DNA of 64,000 nucleotides from Ketobacter sp. MCCC 1A13808. Lineage in GTDB: Bacteria; Pseudomonadota; Gammaproteobacteria; Pseudomonadales; Ketobacteraceae. Shown in pieces: positions 1 through 10,194 of the stretch. The notes under the pieces were generated by a model. That model did no database searches and was not told where the DNA came from. It saw only the letters and a list, made by a program, of their open reading frames with translations. The stretch covers positions 806,001 to 870,000 of the forward strand of contig NZ_VRKW01000001.1 in assembly GCF_009746715.1 (NCBI RefSeq). The letters are read 5' to 3'. The translations under genes were made by a program, and so were the position numbers. Position 1 is the first letter of the stretch; each line of letters starts with the position of its first letter.

Positions 1-768
1 CGGGGACAGAGTGACAAAGTCCACACCCAAACGTTCTGCACAGGCAATTTGTTCTGCGCTATGACAAGAAGCGGACAACCAACGAACGCCTTCCGGCCGC
101 CGCTGCATCGCTTGCAGATCACGGGAGGTAAGATGAATTCCATCGAATTCATTGGCATCCACACCCGCTATATCGCTGTTCACCAGCACCTCAACCCGGT
201 AGCGGCTTTTCAATTCTCGAACACAACACTGTATCGCTTCCCATTGGCTTTGGGTCGCGGTTTTGGCCCGCAACTGGATCAGCTCCGCACCGGATGCCAC
301 CGTGGCTTTCAGCTGATCAAGATAGGCGCTTAATGACGTGCCTACTTCCGGTGATATAACATAGCGCCGTGGCAGTTGTGCCGCCGTTACTATGGGCACA
401 TTGGCGGCCGGGAACTCATAATCACCCAATTGCGATTTACAAACCCAGCGAATCTCCTGCCCTTCAAGACCTTGAGGGGGGCCGTGAAATTGAGTTACTT
501 TCCAAACTTCCAACAACACTTTTTTGTCCGGATAATCGTGGCTGATCTTGATTAATGGCTCGGCGCGGGTGAACTCGAGATTCAACTCTTCTTTTAGCTC
601 CCGTTGCAATGCAGGGAGAACCGATTCGCCCGGTTCCACTTTTCCTCCAGGAAACTCCCATTTTCCGCCTTGGTGCAAATGATCCGGACGTCTGGCCAAC
701 AGTATTTGATGCTGCCGCCGATCAGCGTCTCCCTCAATTACCGCCGCGACGACATGGACTCGTTTCAT
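1..768 (-). CDS. mutT: Nudix hydrolase fused to thiamine-phosphate-synthase-like domain (partial)
   Basis: The reading frame runs off the window start, so only the first 256 codons are visible. Residues 42-64 form a complete Nudix box (G, then E six residues on, then REL-EE), the Mg-binding catalytic helix of MutT-type 8-oxo-dGTP diphosphatases that clean the nucleotide pool. From about residue 133 (RRYVISPEVG) a TMP-synthase-like barrel begins, a fusion known from Pseudomonas MutT homologues. The ATG at 768 lies 3 bp beyond the argJ stop, so the two are probably cotranscribed. The role of the C-terminal domain is not settled; it need not make thiamine phosphate. The domain call is firm, the exact substrate is inferred. 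Confidence 0.9.
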   Translation of the reverse strand, partial: MKRVHVVAAVIEGDADRRQHQILLARRPDHLHQGGKWEFPGGKVEPGESVLPALQRELKEELNLEFTRAEPLIKISHDYPDKKVLLEVWKVTQFHGPPQGLEGQEIRWVCKSQLGDYEFPAANVPIVTAAQLPRRYVISPEVGTSLSAYLDQLKATVASGAELIQLRAKTATQSQWEAIQCCVRELKSRYRVEVLVNSDIAGVDANEFDGIHLTSRDLQAMQRRPEGVRWLSASCHSAEQIACAERLGVDFVTLSP

Positions 769-771
769 CAA

Positions 772-2004
772 TCAGGACCGGTAATCGGCATTGATTTTTA
801 CATAATCGTAGGACAGGTCCGTAGTCCAGATTGTTGCCTGCGCATCACCACGGCTGAGTCCGACCCGGATGGTGATTTCTTCTTTCTGCATTTCGGCAGA
901 GCCCGCCGCTTCGGTATAACTTGCCGCAACCCCGCCCTGCTCAGCAATCAACACATGATTGAGATAAACCGACACGCCCTCCACCGCCAGATCCGGTATC
1001 GGAGCTCGCCCGACTGCCGCCAGGATTCGCCCCCAGTTCGGGTCACAAGCAAACAACGCAGTTTTGATCAGTGGAGAATGGGCAATGGTATAGGCGACTT
1101 CCCGGGCTTCGTCTGCCGAGCGGGCCTGCTCAACCTGAACCGCAACAAATTTAGTGGCACCTTCACCGTCACGGATGATGGCATGCGCTAACTGCAGAAA
1201 GACCGACTGTAATGCCGTGCTGAACGCTTCCAGATCATCTACAGCGGATTCGGATATGGTTACTCCGGATTGGCCAGTCGCGACCAGCAGGCAGCTATCG
1301 TTGGTGGAAGTGTCACTGTCGACCGTAATGGAGTTGAATGAAGCCTGCGTTGCCTGGGATGCCAAAAGTTGCAACAAGTCGGGTGCCACGGCCGCATCGG
1401 TCGCGACATAACCCAGCATGGTTGCCATATTCGGCTTGATCATGCCGGCACCTTTTGAGATACCGGTTATGGTCACCACTTTGCCCTGCAGATTGAGCTG
1501 TACGGAAGCGCCTTTTGCCCGGGTATCCGTGGTCATGATGCCAACCGCCGCATCAGCCCAACCGGACTCCGACAGCCTGTTGATGGCATCGGGTATGCCC
1601 GCAACCACGCGGTCCACAGGCAAGGGCTCACCAATGACGCCAGTGGAAAAAGGGAAAATGTGATTCACCGGAACGGAAACCTGCTCCGCTAAATGCTGGC
1701 ATACCGATTCGGCGTTGGCCATTCCCTGCGTGCCGGTTCCTGCATTGGCATAGCCCGTGTTGGTGATCAGAAACACGTTTTGCTGCGCGGCGCCACCCAG
1801 TGACATTAAATTACGTTTGCAAACAGTAACCGGTGCTGCACAAAACGCATTGAGTGTGAACGTACCCGCGATGGTACTGCCTGCCAAGGCTTCCATCATC
1901 ACTAGATCCCGTCGGTCCGGCTTTTTAATTCCAGCTTTGGTAGCGCCCAGGCGAAAGCCTTTTACCGGGTGCATTTCGGGAAACGTGTCTGCTCCGACCG
2001 CCAT
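772..2004 (-). CDS. argJ: Bifunctional glutamate N-acetyltransferase/amino-acid acetyltransferase ArgJ
   Basis: ArgJ transfers acetyl from N-acetylornithine to glutamate, recycling the acetyl group in arginine synthesis; bifunctional forms also use acetyl-CoA. The 410-residue protein has the usual length. It contains the self-cleavage motif NMATMLGYV, in which T195 becomes the N-terminal nucleophile after cleavage of the A194-T195 bond. The ATG at 2004 is preceded by AGGAGA at good distance. It lies downstream of secA, from which it is separated by a strong terminator, and just upstream of the mutT-like gene. Family assignment is secure; mono- versus bifunctional use cannot be read from sequence alone. 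Confidence 0.97.
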   Translation of the reverse strand: MAVGADTFPEMHPVKGFRLGATKAGIKKPDRRDLVMMEALAGSTIAGTFTLNAFCAAPVTVCKRNLMSLGGAAQQNVFLITNTGYANAGTGTQGMANAESVCQHLAEQVSVPVNHIFPFSTGVIGEPLPVDRVVAGIPDAINRLSESGWADAAVGIMTTDTRAKGASVQLNLQGKVVTITGISKGAGMIKPNMATMLGYVATDAAVAPDLLQLLASQATQASFNSITVDSDTSTNDSCLLVATGQSGVTISESAVDDLEAFSTALQSVFLQLAHAIIRDGEGATKFVAVQVEQARSADEAREVAYTIAHSPLIKTALFACDPNWGRILAAVGRAPIPDLAVEGVSVYLNHVLIAEQGGVAASYTEAAGSAEMQKEEITIRVGLSRGDAQATIWTTDLSYDYVKINADYRS

Positions 2005-2027
2005 GATTGTTCTCCTGATGTGAATTG

Positions 2028-2054
2028 AAAAAGGGGCTGATACAGCCCCTTAAT
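2028..2054 (-). terminator. Rho-independent terminator of secA
   Basis: A perfect 9-bp stem (AAGGGGCTG, 2031-2039, with its complement 2043-2051) and a 3-nt loop are followed on the minus strand by a short T run. It sits in the 76-bp gap between secA and argJ, so it should end the secA transcript before argJ. Confidence 0.85.
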
Positions 2055-2080
2055 ATTATTTTGAAAAGCCGGCTTGGTGC

Positions 2081-4813
2081 TTATTCTAACTGGCCGTGAC
2101 AGTGTTTGTATTTCTTGCCAGAGCCACAGGGACAAGGCTCATTACGCCCTACTTTACGATCCTGGCGCTGAAACGGCGTATGGGAGGGATCAGCAACCTC
2201 TGGCGGTTCTTCCGTTGCCGAGGCGTCCGCATGCTGTAGCTTTATGTCACGTTCAGCAGCAGCGCGCCGTTGTCGCTCCAATTCTTCCACTTCTTCCTGA
2301 CGCCGCAGTTCCACCGTGGTGAGGATACGTATCACCTCCAGCTTAACGTTCTCCAGAAACATCTGAAATAGCTCAAACGCTTCCCGCTTATACTCCTGTT
2401 TCGGATTCTTTTGTGCATAACCGCGCAGATGAATGCCCTGACGCAGGTGATCCATATTGGATAAGTGTTCTTTCCACAATCGATCCAGGGTCGCCAACAT
2501 CACATGTTTTTCAAGCTGACGCATGACATGGGCTTCATCACCCAGATTGGCTTCTTTGGTCGCGTACGCCTGCTCCAGAATGTCGATAATTTTCTGGCGC
2601 AGGCTTTCTTCGTGTAGCGTCTTGTCTTCGTCAAGCCAACTTTGGATGGGCATTGGAACCCGGAAATCAGATTCCAGTGCTTTTTCCAGCTCAGCCACTT
2701 CCCACTGTTCTTCCATGCTCTGAGGCGGTATGTATCCACTGATAAAATCGTTGACGACATCCACCCGAATGGCTTTGATGTTTTCAGATAAATCCTCTGC
2801 ATGCAGAATATCATTACGCTGTTCGTACACAACTCGGCGCTGATCGTTGGCAACATCGTCGTATTCAAGCAGCGATTTACGAATATCAAAATTGCGCCCT
2901 TCCACTTTCTTCTGCGCATTCTCGATAGATTTTGTCACCCAACGGTGCTCTATTGCTTCGCCTTTTTCCATTCCCAATGATTGCATCAGGCCTTTGACTT
3001 TGTCCGACGCGAAAATGCGCATCAGATTATCTTCCAGCGACAGGAAGAAGCGGGTGGACCCCGGGTCGCCCTGCCGACCGGAACGGCCGCGCAACTGGTT
3101 ATCTATTCGGCGGGATTCATGACGCTCCGTGCCAATTATATGCAACCCCCCCGCGTCTTTTACTGCCTGGTTACGATCCTTCCAGGCCTGCTTGGCGGCC
3201 GCAATGTCCTGCTCGGTGGGAGACGCCATCGCGTCCACTTCTACCTGCCAGTTACCGCCCAGAACAATATCCGTTCCACGTCCGGCCATATTGGTTGCAA
3301 TCGTAATCGACCCGGCACGACCTGCTTGCGAAATAATTTCGGCTTCCTGAGCATGAAATTTCGCGTTCAAAACCTTGTGGGGGATTTTTTGCTTGGTCAG
3401 AACCTTCGACAAATACTCAGAACTCTCAATTGACGCGGTACCCACCAGCACTGGTCGATTCTCCTCGACAACGCCTTTGATATCTTCAATGATCGCGTCG
3501 TATTTTTCTTCAACGCTCATATAGATCAAATCGTTCTCGTCCTTTCGCACCATGGGTTTATTGGTGGGAATAACGATCACATCCAAACCATAGATTTGGT
3601 GAAATTCAAATGCTTCGGTATCAGCAGTACCGGTCATACCCGATAGCTTGTTATACAAACGGAAGTAATTCTGGAAAGTGGTTGAAGCCAGCGTTTGATT
3701 TTCCGATTGAATATTCACGCCTTCTTTTGCTTCTACGGCCTGGTGGATACCATCAGACCAGCGGCGCCCCGCCATTGTGCGCCCAGTGTGTTCGTCCACA
3801 ATGACGATCTGGTTATTCTGAACGATATAATCAACATCACGTTGAAACAAACTGTGTGCTTTTAATGCCGCGTGTACATGATGCAGTAGATTCAAATTAT
3901 TGGGGGCATATAAACTTTCCCCGTCGTTCAATAAGTTGTATTCAATCAGCAAATCTTCTACATATTGATGGCCTTCTTCTGTCAGTTCTACCTGACGGTT
4001 TTTTTCATCAATAGTAAAATGCCCCGACGGGCCTTCTTCCGGATTGCCGTCCGGGTTCTCTTCATACCCGCGTTGCAGCTTAGGTATTAATACATTGATC
4101 TTCTTATAGAGCTCCGAGCTGTCTTCACTGGGCCCGGAGATGATCAATGGCGTACGTGCCTCATCTATGAGTATGGAGTCGACTTCGTCTACTACAGCGA
4201 ACGCCAGTGGCCCCTGAGCCCGGTCCTCCAGGGTGAAGGCCATGTTGTCACGCAGGTAATCAAATCCAAATTCATTATTGGTACCGTAGGTAATATCACA
4301 TGCGTAGGCTGCTCGCTTCGATTCTGAATCCTGCTGGGATAAGATCACCCCGACCGATAAGCCCAGAAACTCATACAACGGCCGCATCCAATCCGCATCC
4401 CGCTGAGCCAAATAATCGTTGACCGTTACAACGTGAACGCTGGTTTCAGGTAGCGCATTCAAATAAACAGCCAGGGTCGCAGTCAGGGTTTTACCCTCAC
4501 CGGTGCGCATTTCAGCGATCTTGCCTTCGTGCAGCGTGATGCCCCCGATCATTTGACAATCAAAGTGACGCATCCCCATGACACGGCTACTCGCCTCTCT
4601 AACCGTGGCAAAGGCTTCAGGTAACAAAGCATCCAGGGTTTCGCCCTGCTCCAGACGGGCACGAAATTCCGTTGTTTTAGCCTTCAACTGCTCGTCGGAG
4701 AGGGTTTTTATCTCCTCCTCCAGGGCTGAGATCTCAACAACCAGTTTTCCCATGCGCTTGAGCTCACGCTCATTCTTGCTACCAAAAATCTTGCGAAACA
4801 GTGGTCGTAACAT
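2081..4813 (-). CDS. secA: Preprotein translocase ATPase SecA
   Basis: SecA is the cytoplasmic and membrane-peripheral motor that drives unfolded preproteins through SecYEG by ATP hydrolysis. The 910-residue length is typical. Walker A is MRTGEGKT at 102-109 and the DEAD-like motif VVDEVDS is at 207-213. The C-terminus carries the CxCx8CH zinc site (C894, C896, C905, H906), which binds SecB and phospholipid. No secM lies upstream; instead an M23 peptidase gene and its terminator precede it, so SecM-type arrest control is absent here. The 5' leader at 4814-4974 presumably holds its promoter. ATG start at 4813. Confidence 0.99.
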   Translation of the reverse strand: MLRPLFRKIFGSKNERELKRMGKLVVEISALEEEIKTLSDEQLKAKTTEFRARLEQGETLDALLPEAFATVREASSRVMGMRHFDCQMIGGITLHEGKIAEMRTGEGKTLTATLAVYLNALPETSVHVVTVNDYLAQRDADWMRPLYEFLGLSVGVILSQQDSESKRAAYACDITYGTNNEFGFDYLRDNMAFTLEDRAQGPLAFAVVDEVDSILIDEARTPLIISGPSEDSSELYKKINVLIPKLQRGYEENPDGNPEEGPSGHFTIDEKNRQVELTEEGHQYVEDLLIEYNLLNDGESLYAPNNLNLLHHVHAALKAHSLFQRDVDYIVQNNQIVIVDEHTGRTMAGRRWSDGIHQAVEAKEGVNIQSENQTLASTTFQNYFRLYNKLSGMTGTADTEAFEFHQIYGLDVIVIPTNKPMVRKDENDLIYMSVEEKYDAIIEDIKGVVEENRPVLVGTASIESSEYLSKVLTKQKIPHKVLNAKFHAQEAEIISQAGRAGSITIATNMAGRGTDIVLGGNWQVEVDAMASPTEQDIAAAKQAWKDRNQAVKDAGGLHIIGTERHESRRIDNQLRGRSGRQGDPGSTRFFLSLEDNLMRIFASDKVKGLMQSLGMEKGEAIEHRWVTKSIENAQKKVEGRNFDIRKSLLEYDDVANDQRRVVYEQRNDILHAEDLSENIKAIRVDVVNDFISGYIPPQSMEEQWEVAELEKALESDFRVPMPIQSWLDEDKTLHEESLRQKIIDILEQAYATKEANLGDEAHVMRQLEKHVMLATLDRLWKEHLSNMDHLRQGIHLRGYAQKNPKQEYKREAFELFQMFLENVKLEVIRILTTVELRRQEEVEELERQRRAAAERDIKLQHADASATEEPPEVADPSHTPFQRQDRKVGRNEPCPCGSGKKYKHCHGQLE

Positions 4814-4971
4814 AGGTTTTCACTTCTTTGAACGGAGGCTTTGTTCCCTAACCTTACGGGTTGGGTCTAACCTAAACCAGCAGACCCAGCACTTTACAGG
4901 GAATAAAATTTAAGGCAGCAATTCTAACGTTATTTTCCCTGCAGGATAAAGCGTTTACATGGGGGAATAAT

Positions 4972-5002
4972 GAAAAGGCGCACGTATTAGGTGCGCCTTC
5001 TT
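4972..5002 (-). terminator. Terminator after the M23 peptidase gene
   Basis: A perfect 9-bp stem (AAGGCGCAC 4975-4983 and its complement 4991-4999), a 7-nt loop, then TTTTC on the minus strand. It lies 29 bp past the stop codon of the peptidase gene and upstream of secA, so it separates the two transcription units. Confidence 0.85.
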
Positions 5003-5028
5003 GACTATTTTAGCGGATTCGGGAGTAT

Positions 5029-5955
5029 TTATGTGCGCTTCCGCAGCACGTAACGGGAGGGGTCAACCGCTTTGCCGTTTTTACGCACTTCAAAGTGCAC
5101 ATGAGGGCCTGTGGAACGGCCAGTGCTACCCATTTTTGCCAAAACCTGACCCTGCTTCACAATATCGCCAACTTGCACTTCAATTTCTTTTGCATGGGCG
5201 TAACGCGTGGCATAACCACCGCCGTGGCTGACTTCAACCATCAGGCCGTATCCGTATCTTTCACCCGCCCAGGTCACCACCCCACCACCGACGGAGACGA
5301 TATCAGATCCATCTTTGCCAGCGAAATCCACGCCGGAATGCCAGGCTACCCGCCCGGTAAAAGGATCATTCCGACGCCCGAAACGTGATGACAACCAGCC
5401 CCAGGTAATAGGTCTGCCGGCAAGGGCGACTTCTTTTTGAATCTTGCGGTTTTCAAGCAAACTTTCCAGCACTTCCAGCTGACGTTCACGGGTTTCTACA
5501 TCCGATGCCAATTGGTCCAGATCCTTCAGAAAGCTGGGCCGTTCCACTTCAATTCCCATTTCACCTTCTTCAGGCCCCCCGACTGCGGGGACCTCGGAAA
5601 ACTCGAACTCCCCGCCCTTCAGGTTGGCGACATCAACCAAGCGCTCGCCCAGGGCATCCAGGCGCATCAGGCGCGCCTGCAGTTCAGCCATGCGCACCGT
5701 CATTGCTGATACATGACCTTCTGCCGATTGCTGTGCTTGTTTGATGCTTTCTGCGTTATTGGCGATATCCTGCTTCAACAAGATCGTCAAATCACCATCG
5801 GATGCAACAACATTCCCTTTCAGGAAGTAACCTGCTGCCACACCACCAGCGGCAGTGACAGCCAGTAAAAGGACCACTGCCAGCATCAACACAGCCGCAG
5901 GGAAACGAACGGGGCGAGAGTGACCCGTCTTCTGATCAAAAAGAATTACATTCAT
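5029..5955 (-). CDS. Membrane-anchored M23 family metallopeptidase
   Basis: This is a LytM-type peptidase or LytM-fold regulator of cell wall cleavage, predicted to face the periplasm. From the ATG at 5955 it has 308 residues: a short cytoplasmic start, one membrane segment (about 20-45), a coiled-coil-prone middle (about 60-175) and a C-terminal M23 domain. The zinc and catalytic residues appear intact (H206, D210, H254, and H285/H287 in an HVHFE motif), so it may be an active endopeptidase rather than an EnvC-like activator. A TTG at 5976 would add seven residues; I prefer the ATG. It lies divergent from dciA and upstream of secA, where enterobacteria carry secM. The exact peptidoglycan bond cut is unknown. 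Confidence 0.9.
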   Translation of the reverse strand: MNVILFDQKTGHSRPVRFPAAVLMLAVVLLLAVTAAGGVAAGYFLKGNVVASDGDLTILLKQDIANNAESIKQAQQSAEGHVSAMTVRMAELQARLMRLDALGERLVDVANLKGGEFEFSEVPAVGGPEEGEMGIEVERPSFLKDLDQLASDVETRERQLEVLESLLENRKIQKEVALAGRPITWGWLSSRFGRRNDPFTGRVAWHSGVDFAGKDGSDIVSVGGGVVTWAGERYGYGLMVEVSHGGGYATRYAHAKEIEVQVGDIVKQGQVLAKMGSTGRSTGPHVHFEVRKNGKAVDPSRYVLRKRT

Positions 5956-6049
5956 TACTACGTCTCTAGAGTTCAATGGCCTTTTGCTTCACAATTAGAA
6001 GAAATCAAAAGCCCTACTACTCAACTCTCTGAGCATTTTGTGATTTCTT

Positions 6050-6514
6050 ATGGCAATGGATCAAACCATAAAAAATATAAGGGAAATCATGCGCCACAAC
6101 AAGGACGTGATGTCACTTGCTGAAAACGCCGTCCAACTTCTTGAGCTGAATCACATTTTTAAACAATTACTACCCAGCAAGCTGGCTAATTTTTGTCAAA
6201 TCCGCAGTTACCGCAACGGAGCGATGGTTTTAGAGACCAGCACTGGTTCCGCAGCAACGCAACTCCGGTTTATGCAACCTCAGCTACTCACAAAACTCAA
6301 AAAGAGCACTAAATTCAGCGCCGTGCAAACTATCGACATCAAAATTGCTGAGCAACCTATAAAGATGGATCGCAGTTATACCCGTACCGCAAAACCTGTA
6401 TCAGCCGGAAACAGACAGGCTCTCAAGGATGCGGCGGCGGAGATAAAAGACGACGCTCTGGCGATGTCGATGATCAGGCTCGCTGACACTCTAGAGAAAT
6501 ATGGCAAAGATTAA
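6050..6514 (+). CDS. dciA: DciA/DUF721 family protein
   Basis: The 154-residue protein matches the DUF721 pattern: an N-terminal helix pair, then a KH-like core around residues 45-105 (RSYRNGAMVLETSTGSAA and the following helix), and a polar tail. DciA proteins help load the replicative helicase DnaB in bacteria that lack DnaC or the phage-derived loaders. The position between the lpxC and secA regions is the same as in Pseudomonas. It is divergent from the M23 peptidase gene and convergent with lpxC. The start ATG-GCA-ATG-GAT offers two in-frame ATGs (6050, 6056). Family assignment is good; the helicase-loading role is inferred from the family. Confidence 0.82.
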   Translation: MAMDQTIKNIREIMRHNKDVMSLAENAVQLLELNHIFKQLLPSKLANFCQIRSYRNGAMVLETSTGSAATQLRFMQPQLLTKLKKSTKFSAVQTIDIKIAEQPIKMDRSYTRTAKPVSAGNRQALKDAAAEIKDDALAMSMIRLADTLEKYGKD

Positions 6515-6588
6515 GAAAATTGCCATTAAATCCGACTAAATTGTCGGATTTAATGGCAGAAAGGGGGGATTGTGTAACGGTTTTTTGA

Positions 6589-7503
6589 CTACTCTGCTGC
6601 CAACACAGGATTGGTGTAGGAAATTGGCGCAGTTTTGGCGTCATCGAAGGTGACCATTTCCCAGGCATCTTCTTGTACCAATAACTCTCTCAAAAGCTGA
6701 TTATTCAGGGCGTGTCCGGACTTATAACCCTGAAACTCGCCAATCAGGCTTTTGCCTAACAAATACAGGTCGCCAATTGCATCCAATACTTTGTGTTTTA
6801 CGAACTCGTCGTCGTACCGAAGACCGTCTTCGTTCAGAATCCGGTAATCGTCTACCACGATTGCGTTTTCGACACTGCCACCAAGCGCTAGATTACGCTC
6901 ACGCAGGTACTCAATATCGCGCATAAAACCAAAGGTACGGGCCCGGCTGACCTCACGCACAAACGATGTGCTGGAAAAATCCAGTGAAATTGTCTGACTA
7001 CGCGCTTTAATCACAGGGTGATCGAAGTCGATCTCAAAACCCACTTTAAACCCGTTAAAAGGCAGGAATGTCGCTGACTTATCTCCGTCCGTCACAGTCA
7101 CGCGGCGCTTGATGCGGATGAATTTCTTCAACGCACCTTGCTCTTCAATACCTGCGGATTGCAACAGAAACACGAAGGGACCGGCACTGCCATCCATGAT
7201 CGGGACTTCAGAAGCACTCAAATCAACGTAAGCATTGTCGATACCAAGACCTGCAAACGCCGACATCAAATGCTCAACAGTGGACACTCGAACGTCCCCG
7301 TTCTCCAATGTAGTTGATAACGTAGTATCTCCTACATTAAGGGTGTCCGCGTGGATGGTTACCACGGGATCCAGGTCGGTTCGACAGAATACAATGCCTG
7401 TGTTTACCGGCGCAGGCCGCAAAGTGAGGTACACTTTATCGCCTGTATGCAGACCGATACCGGTTGCACGGATTGTATTTTTTAATGTGCGTTGTCTAAT
7501 CAT
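6589..7503 (-). CDS. lpxC: UDP-3-O-acyl-N-acetylglucosamine deacetylase LpxC
   Basis: LpxC catalyses the committed step of lipid A synthesis, the zinc-dependent removal of acetate from UDP-3-O-acyl-GlcNAc. Read from the ATG at 7503 the protein has 304 residues, the family norm; a GTG 12 bp earlier is possible but less likely. The zinc ligands H78, H237 and D241 and the catalytic H264 are present in their usual contexts ([32 protein letters not shown]). It follows ftsZ as the last gene of the division cluster and appears to have its own promoter in the gap. Confidence 0.98.
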   Translation of the reverse strand: MIRQRTLKNTIRATGIGLHTGDKVYLTLRPAPVNTGIVFCRTDLDPVVTIHADTLNVGDTTLSTTLENGDVRVSTVEHLMSAFAGLGIDNAYVDLSASEVPIMDGSAGPFVFLLQSAGIEEQGALKKFIRIKRRVTVTDGDKSATFLPFNGFKVGFEIDFDHPVIKARSQTISLDFSSTSFVREVSRARTFGFMRDIEYLRERNLALGGSVENAIVVDDYRILNEDGLRYDDEFVKHKVLDAIGDLYLLGKSLIGEFQGYKSGHALNNQLLRELLVQEDAWEMVTFDDAKTAPISYTNPVLAAE

Positions 7504-7560
7504 CTCATTCCACACAATTTAAGGTTTAAAATTCGGGGCACAAAGCGGAAATTTGGCGTA

Positions 7561-7589
7561 ATACTAGCAGCATTCGTCAAGATCACCAA
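7561..7589 (-). promoter_or_regulatory. Predicted sigma-70 promoter of lpxC
   Basis: On the minus strand TTGGTG (7584-7589), a 17-bp spacer and TAGTAT (7561-7566) form a promoter with a TGN extended -10. It lies about 58 bp upstream of the lpxC ATG within the ftsZ-lpxC gap. This is a visual match only. Confidence 0.45.
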
Positions 7590-7624
7590 ATAAATCACCG
7601 CAAACCGTATGTTTTTTGACCAAA

Positions 7625-8803
7625 TTAATCGGCCTGGCGTCTCAAAAACGTTGGAATATCAAGATATTCCCGGTTCACATCCGTCTCCATTACTGGACGC
7701 CTGCGTGATTCGGACTGGGGTTGAGGCTGATGTCGCCGCACCCTTTCCACCGCTGGCTTATCAAAACGTCCATAGTCTGAGACCGCTTCCTGAGCAGACC
7801 GTTTAGTCACAGATTCAACTGAACGAACCGGCGTGGTTTGCTCACCCACCGCGCCGAGCCCCGTCGCCACCACAGTGACGCGAAGATCATCGCCCATGCT
7901 GGGATCAATTACTGTGCCCACAACAACGGTCGCATTGTCTGAAGCGAACTCTTCGACCGTGTCGCCTACTTCAGAGAACTCACCCAGCGACAAACTTTCG
8001 CCCGCAGTGATATTCACTAGAATACCGCGCGCACCTTCCAGGTTCACATCTTCCAGCAACGGACTGCGGATCGCTTTCTCTGCAGCTTCACGGGCACGAC
8101 TTTCACCACTTGCGAAGCCGGTTCCCATCATCGCCATGCCCATCTCAGACATAACGGTGCGAACGTCTGCAAAGTCGACGTTGATCATACCGGGGCGGAT
8201 AATCAGATCGGCTATCCCCTGCACCGCACCCAATAACACATCATTCGCCGCTTTAAATGCGTCGAGCAAACTGGTTTTGGGACCAAGTACTGCCAGCAGT
8301 TTTTCATTCGGAATCGTAATCAATGAATCCACGTTGTCGGACAGCTCTTTCATGCCCTCCAACGCAATTTGCATACGCTTACGACCTTCGAAAGGAAAGG
8401 GCTTAGTGACGACCGCGACGGTAAGAATGCCCATCTCTTTCGCTATTTCAGCCACGATAGGCGCACCACCTGTGCCTGTTCCGCCACCCATGCCTGCGGT
8501 AATAAAAACCATGTCAGCGCCTTCCAGCACTTCACGGATGCGTTCTCGATCTTCAAGAGCGGCATCCCGGCCTACATGAGGGTTCGCACCCGCACCCAAA
8601 CCCTTAGTGACTGCCCCACCGAGTTGCAGCAGGGTTTTGGAGTTCATATTTTTCAACGCCTGGGCATCCGTGTTAGCGCAGATGAAATCCACACCGTCCA
8701 CCTGATTTGAAAGCATGTGTTCAACGGCATTACCACCACCGCCTCCGACACCGACGACTTTTATTACTGCGTTCTGAGGTACGTTGTCAACGAGTTCAAA
8801 CAT
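7625..8803 (-). CDS. ftsZ: Cell division GTPase FtsZ
   Basis: FtsZ is the tubulin-like GTPase that forms the cytokinetic ring at midcell. The 392-residue protein has the tubulin signature GGGTGTG at 106-112, the GTPase domain to about residue 315, a variable linker rich in R, Q and E, and the C-terminal conserved peptide [14 protein letters not shown] that docks on FtsA and ZipA. The start has a strong ribosome site (AAGGGGAGA). It lies 74 bp downstream of ftsA in the usual order ftsQ-ftsA-ftsZ. Confidence 0.99.
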   Translation of the reverse strand: MFELVDNVPQNAVIKVVGVGGGGGNAVEHMLSNQVDGVDFICANTDAQALKNMNSKTLLQLGGAVTKGLGAGANPHVGRDAALEDRERIREVLEGADMVFITAGMGGGTGTGGAPIVAEIAKEMGILTVAVVTKPFPFEGRKRMQIALEGMKELSDNVDSLITIPNEKLLAVLGPKTSLLDAFKAANDVLLGAVQGIADLIIRPGMINVDFADVRTVMSEMGMAMMGTGFASGESRAREAAEKAIRSPLLEDVNLEGARGILVNITAGESLSLGEFSEVGDTVEEFASDNATVVVGTVIDPSMGDDLRVTVVATGLGAVGEQTTPVRSVESVTKRSAQEAVSDYGRFDKPAVERVRRHQPQPQSESRRRPVMETDVNREYLDIPTFLRRQAD

Positions 8804-8877
8804 ATCTATCTCCCCTTTCCTTCCTTCGCTATGGTTTCTCTTGGTTGAGAACTGATTAAATAGTTATTTGTAACCTG

Positions 8878-10194
8878 TCAAAAATTGCCTTTTATCCAGG
8901 TTTTCATTTTCGATACAAAGCTTTCTTCTATGATCTGAGGTGTTGGGTGTTGTGCGATTCCCGCCTCTACTTGTTTTTGTCCATATTTCAGTAAACCGAC
9001 TCCGGTGGCATATATTGGGTTTTTCACCATTTCAGTTAAACCCTGAATACTGTGAGGTGAAGCCAATCGCACCGGCATGTGGAAAATTTCTTCTGCCAAC
9101 TCTACCGCACCTTCCATTTTCGATGAGCCTCCGGTAAGTACAATACCCGCCGCTATCAGATCTTCGTAACCTGAGCGACGAAGTTCCGCCTGCACCAGAG
9201 AAAACAATTCGTCGTAACGAGGCTCTACTACTTCGGCCAACGCCTGCCTGGAAAGTTCACGAGAAGGTCGATCACCAACACTTGCCACCCGAATTGTTTC
9301 CTGCGGGCCAGCCAACTGAGTCAAACAGCACGCGTACTTGATTTTAATCTCGTTGGCATGCTCTGTTGGCGTTCGCAACGCCATGGCGATGTCGTTTGTT
9401 ACCTGATCGCCTGCTATTGGTATAACCGCTGTATGACGAATTGAGCCTTCAGTGAAAACCGCTATATCGGTTGTACCGCCACCGATATCCACCATACATA
9501 CACCTAATTCTTTTTCATCGTCTGTCAGCACTGCATAGGCTGACGCCAGCTGCTCCAGAATAATATCTTCTACTTCTAATCCGCATCGGCGCACACAACG
9601 TTCAATATTCTGTGCTGCATTCACGGCACAGGTGACCAAATGAACTTTTGACTCCAGGCGCACACCGGACATGCCCATCGGCTCTTTGATGCCCTCCTGG
9701 GAATCAATGATGTATTCCTGCGGCAAAATATGCAGCACTTTCTGATCTGCCGGGATGGGCACAGCCTGAGCGGCATCAATGACCCGCTCCAGATCTGCCC
9801 GGTTCACCTCGCGATCTTTGATAGCGACGATCCCGTGACTGTTAAGGCTACGAATATGGCTACCGGCAATGCCTACATAGACCGAATGGATCTGACACCC
9901 GGCCATCAGCTCTGCTTCTTCGATCGCTCGTTGGATCGATTGCACTGTGGACTCAATATCGACCACCACGCCCTTTTTCAGACCACGTGAAGGGCATGAT
10001 CCGATGCCGATAATTTCGATATGACCATCGCCTTTCAACTGGCCCACAATGGTAACTACTTTTGTGGTGCCTATATCGAGCCCTACTATCATCCGGCTAC
10101 CCATATTACTCACAACTCCACTGGACCGTTCTTGTGTACTCACCGGATGGGAGTCCCCCAATCCGAACATATTACGCAGCGTCTGTGTCACCAT
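8878..10194 (-). CDS. ftsA: Cell division protein FtsA
   Basis: FtsA is the actin-like ATPase that tethers FtsZ filaments to the inner membrane through a C-terminal amphipathic helix. The core begins MIVGLDIGTTKV and carries the actin phosphate motif VDIGGGTTDIAVF; the C-terminus (SKMKTWIKGNF) is the membrane-targeting helix. From the ATG at 10194 the protein has 438 residues, with about 30 residues before the usual start; it would then overlap the ftsQ end by 23 bp. A second ATG at 10104 would give a protein closer to the Pseudomonas length. I prefer 10194 tentatively because AAGAA lies just upstream. Confidence 0.96.
   Translation of the reverse strand: MVTQTLRNMFGLGDSHPVSTQERSSGVVSNMGSRMIVGLDIGTTKVVTIVGQLKGDGHIEIIGIGSCPSRGLKKGVVVDIESTVQSIQRAIEEAELMAGCQIHSVYVGIAGSHIRSLNSHGIVAIKDREVNRADLERVIDAAQAVPIPADQKVLHILPQEYIIDSQEGIKEPMGMSGVRLESKVHLVTCAVNAAQNIERCVRRCGLEVEDIILEQLASAYAVLTDDEKELGVCMVDIGGGTTDIAVFTEGSIRHTAVIPIAGDQVTNDIAMALRTPTEHANEIKIKYACCLTQLAGPQETIRVASVGDRPSRELSRQALAEVVEPRYDELFSLVQAELRRSGYEDLIAAGIVLTGGSSKMEGAVELAEEIFHMPVRLASPHSIQGLTEMVKNPIYATGVGLLKYGQKQVEAGIAQHPTPQIIEESFVSKMKTWIKGNF

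Noticed and set aside
604-1191. 195-codon plus-strand open frame
   Set aside because: Runs antisense across the mutT/argJ junction; no protein-family features.
7833-8579. 248-codon plus-strand open frame
   Set aside because: Fully antisense to ftsZ; serine- and threonine-rich composition typical of a shadow frame.
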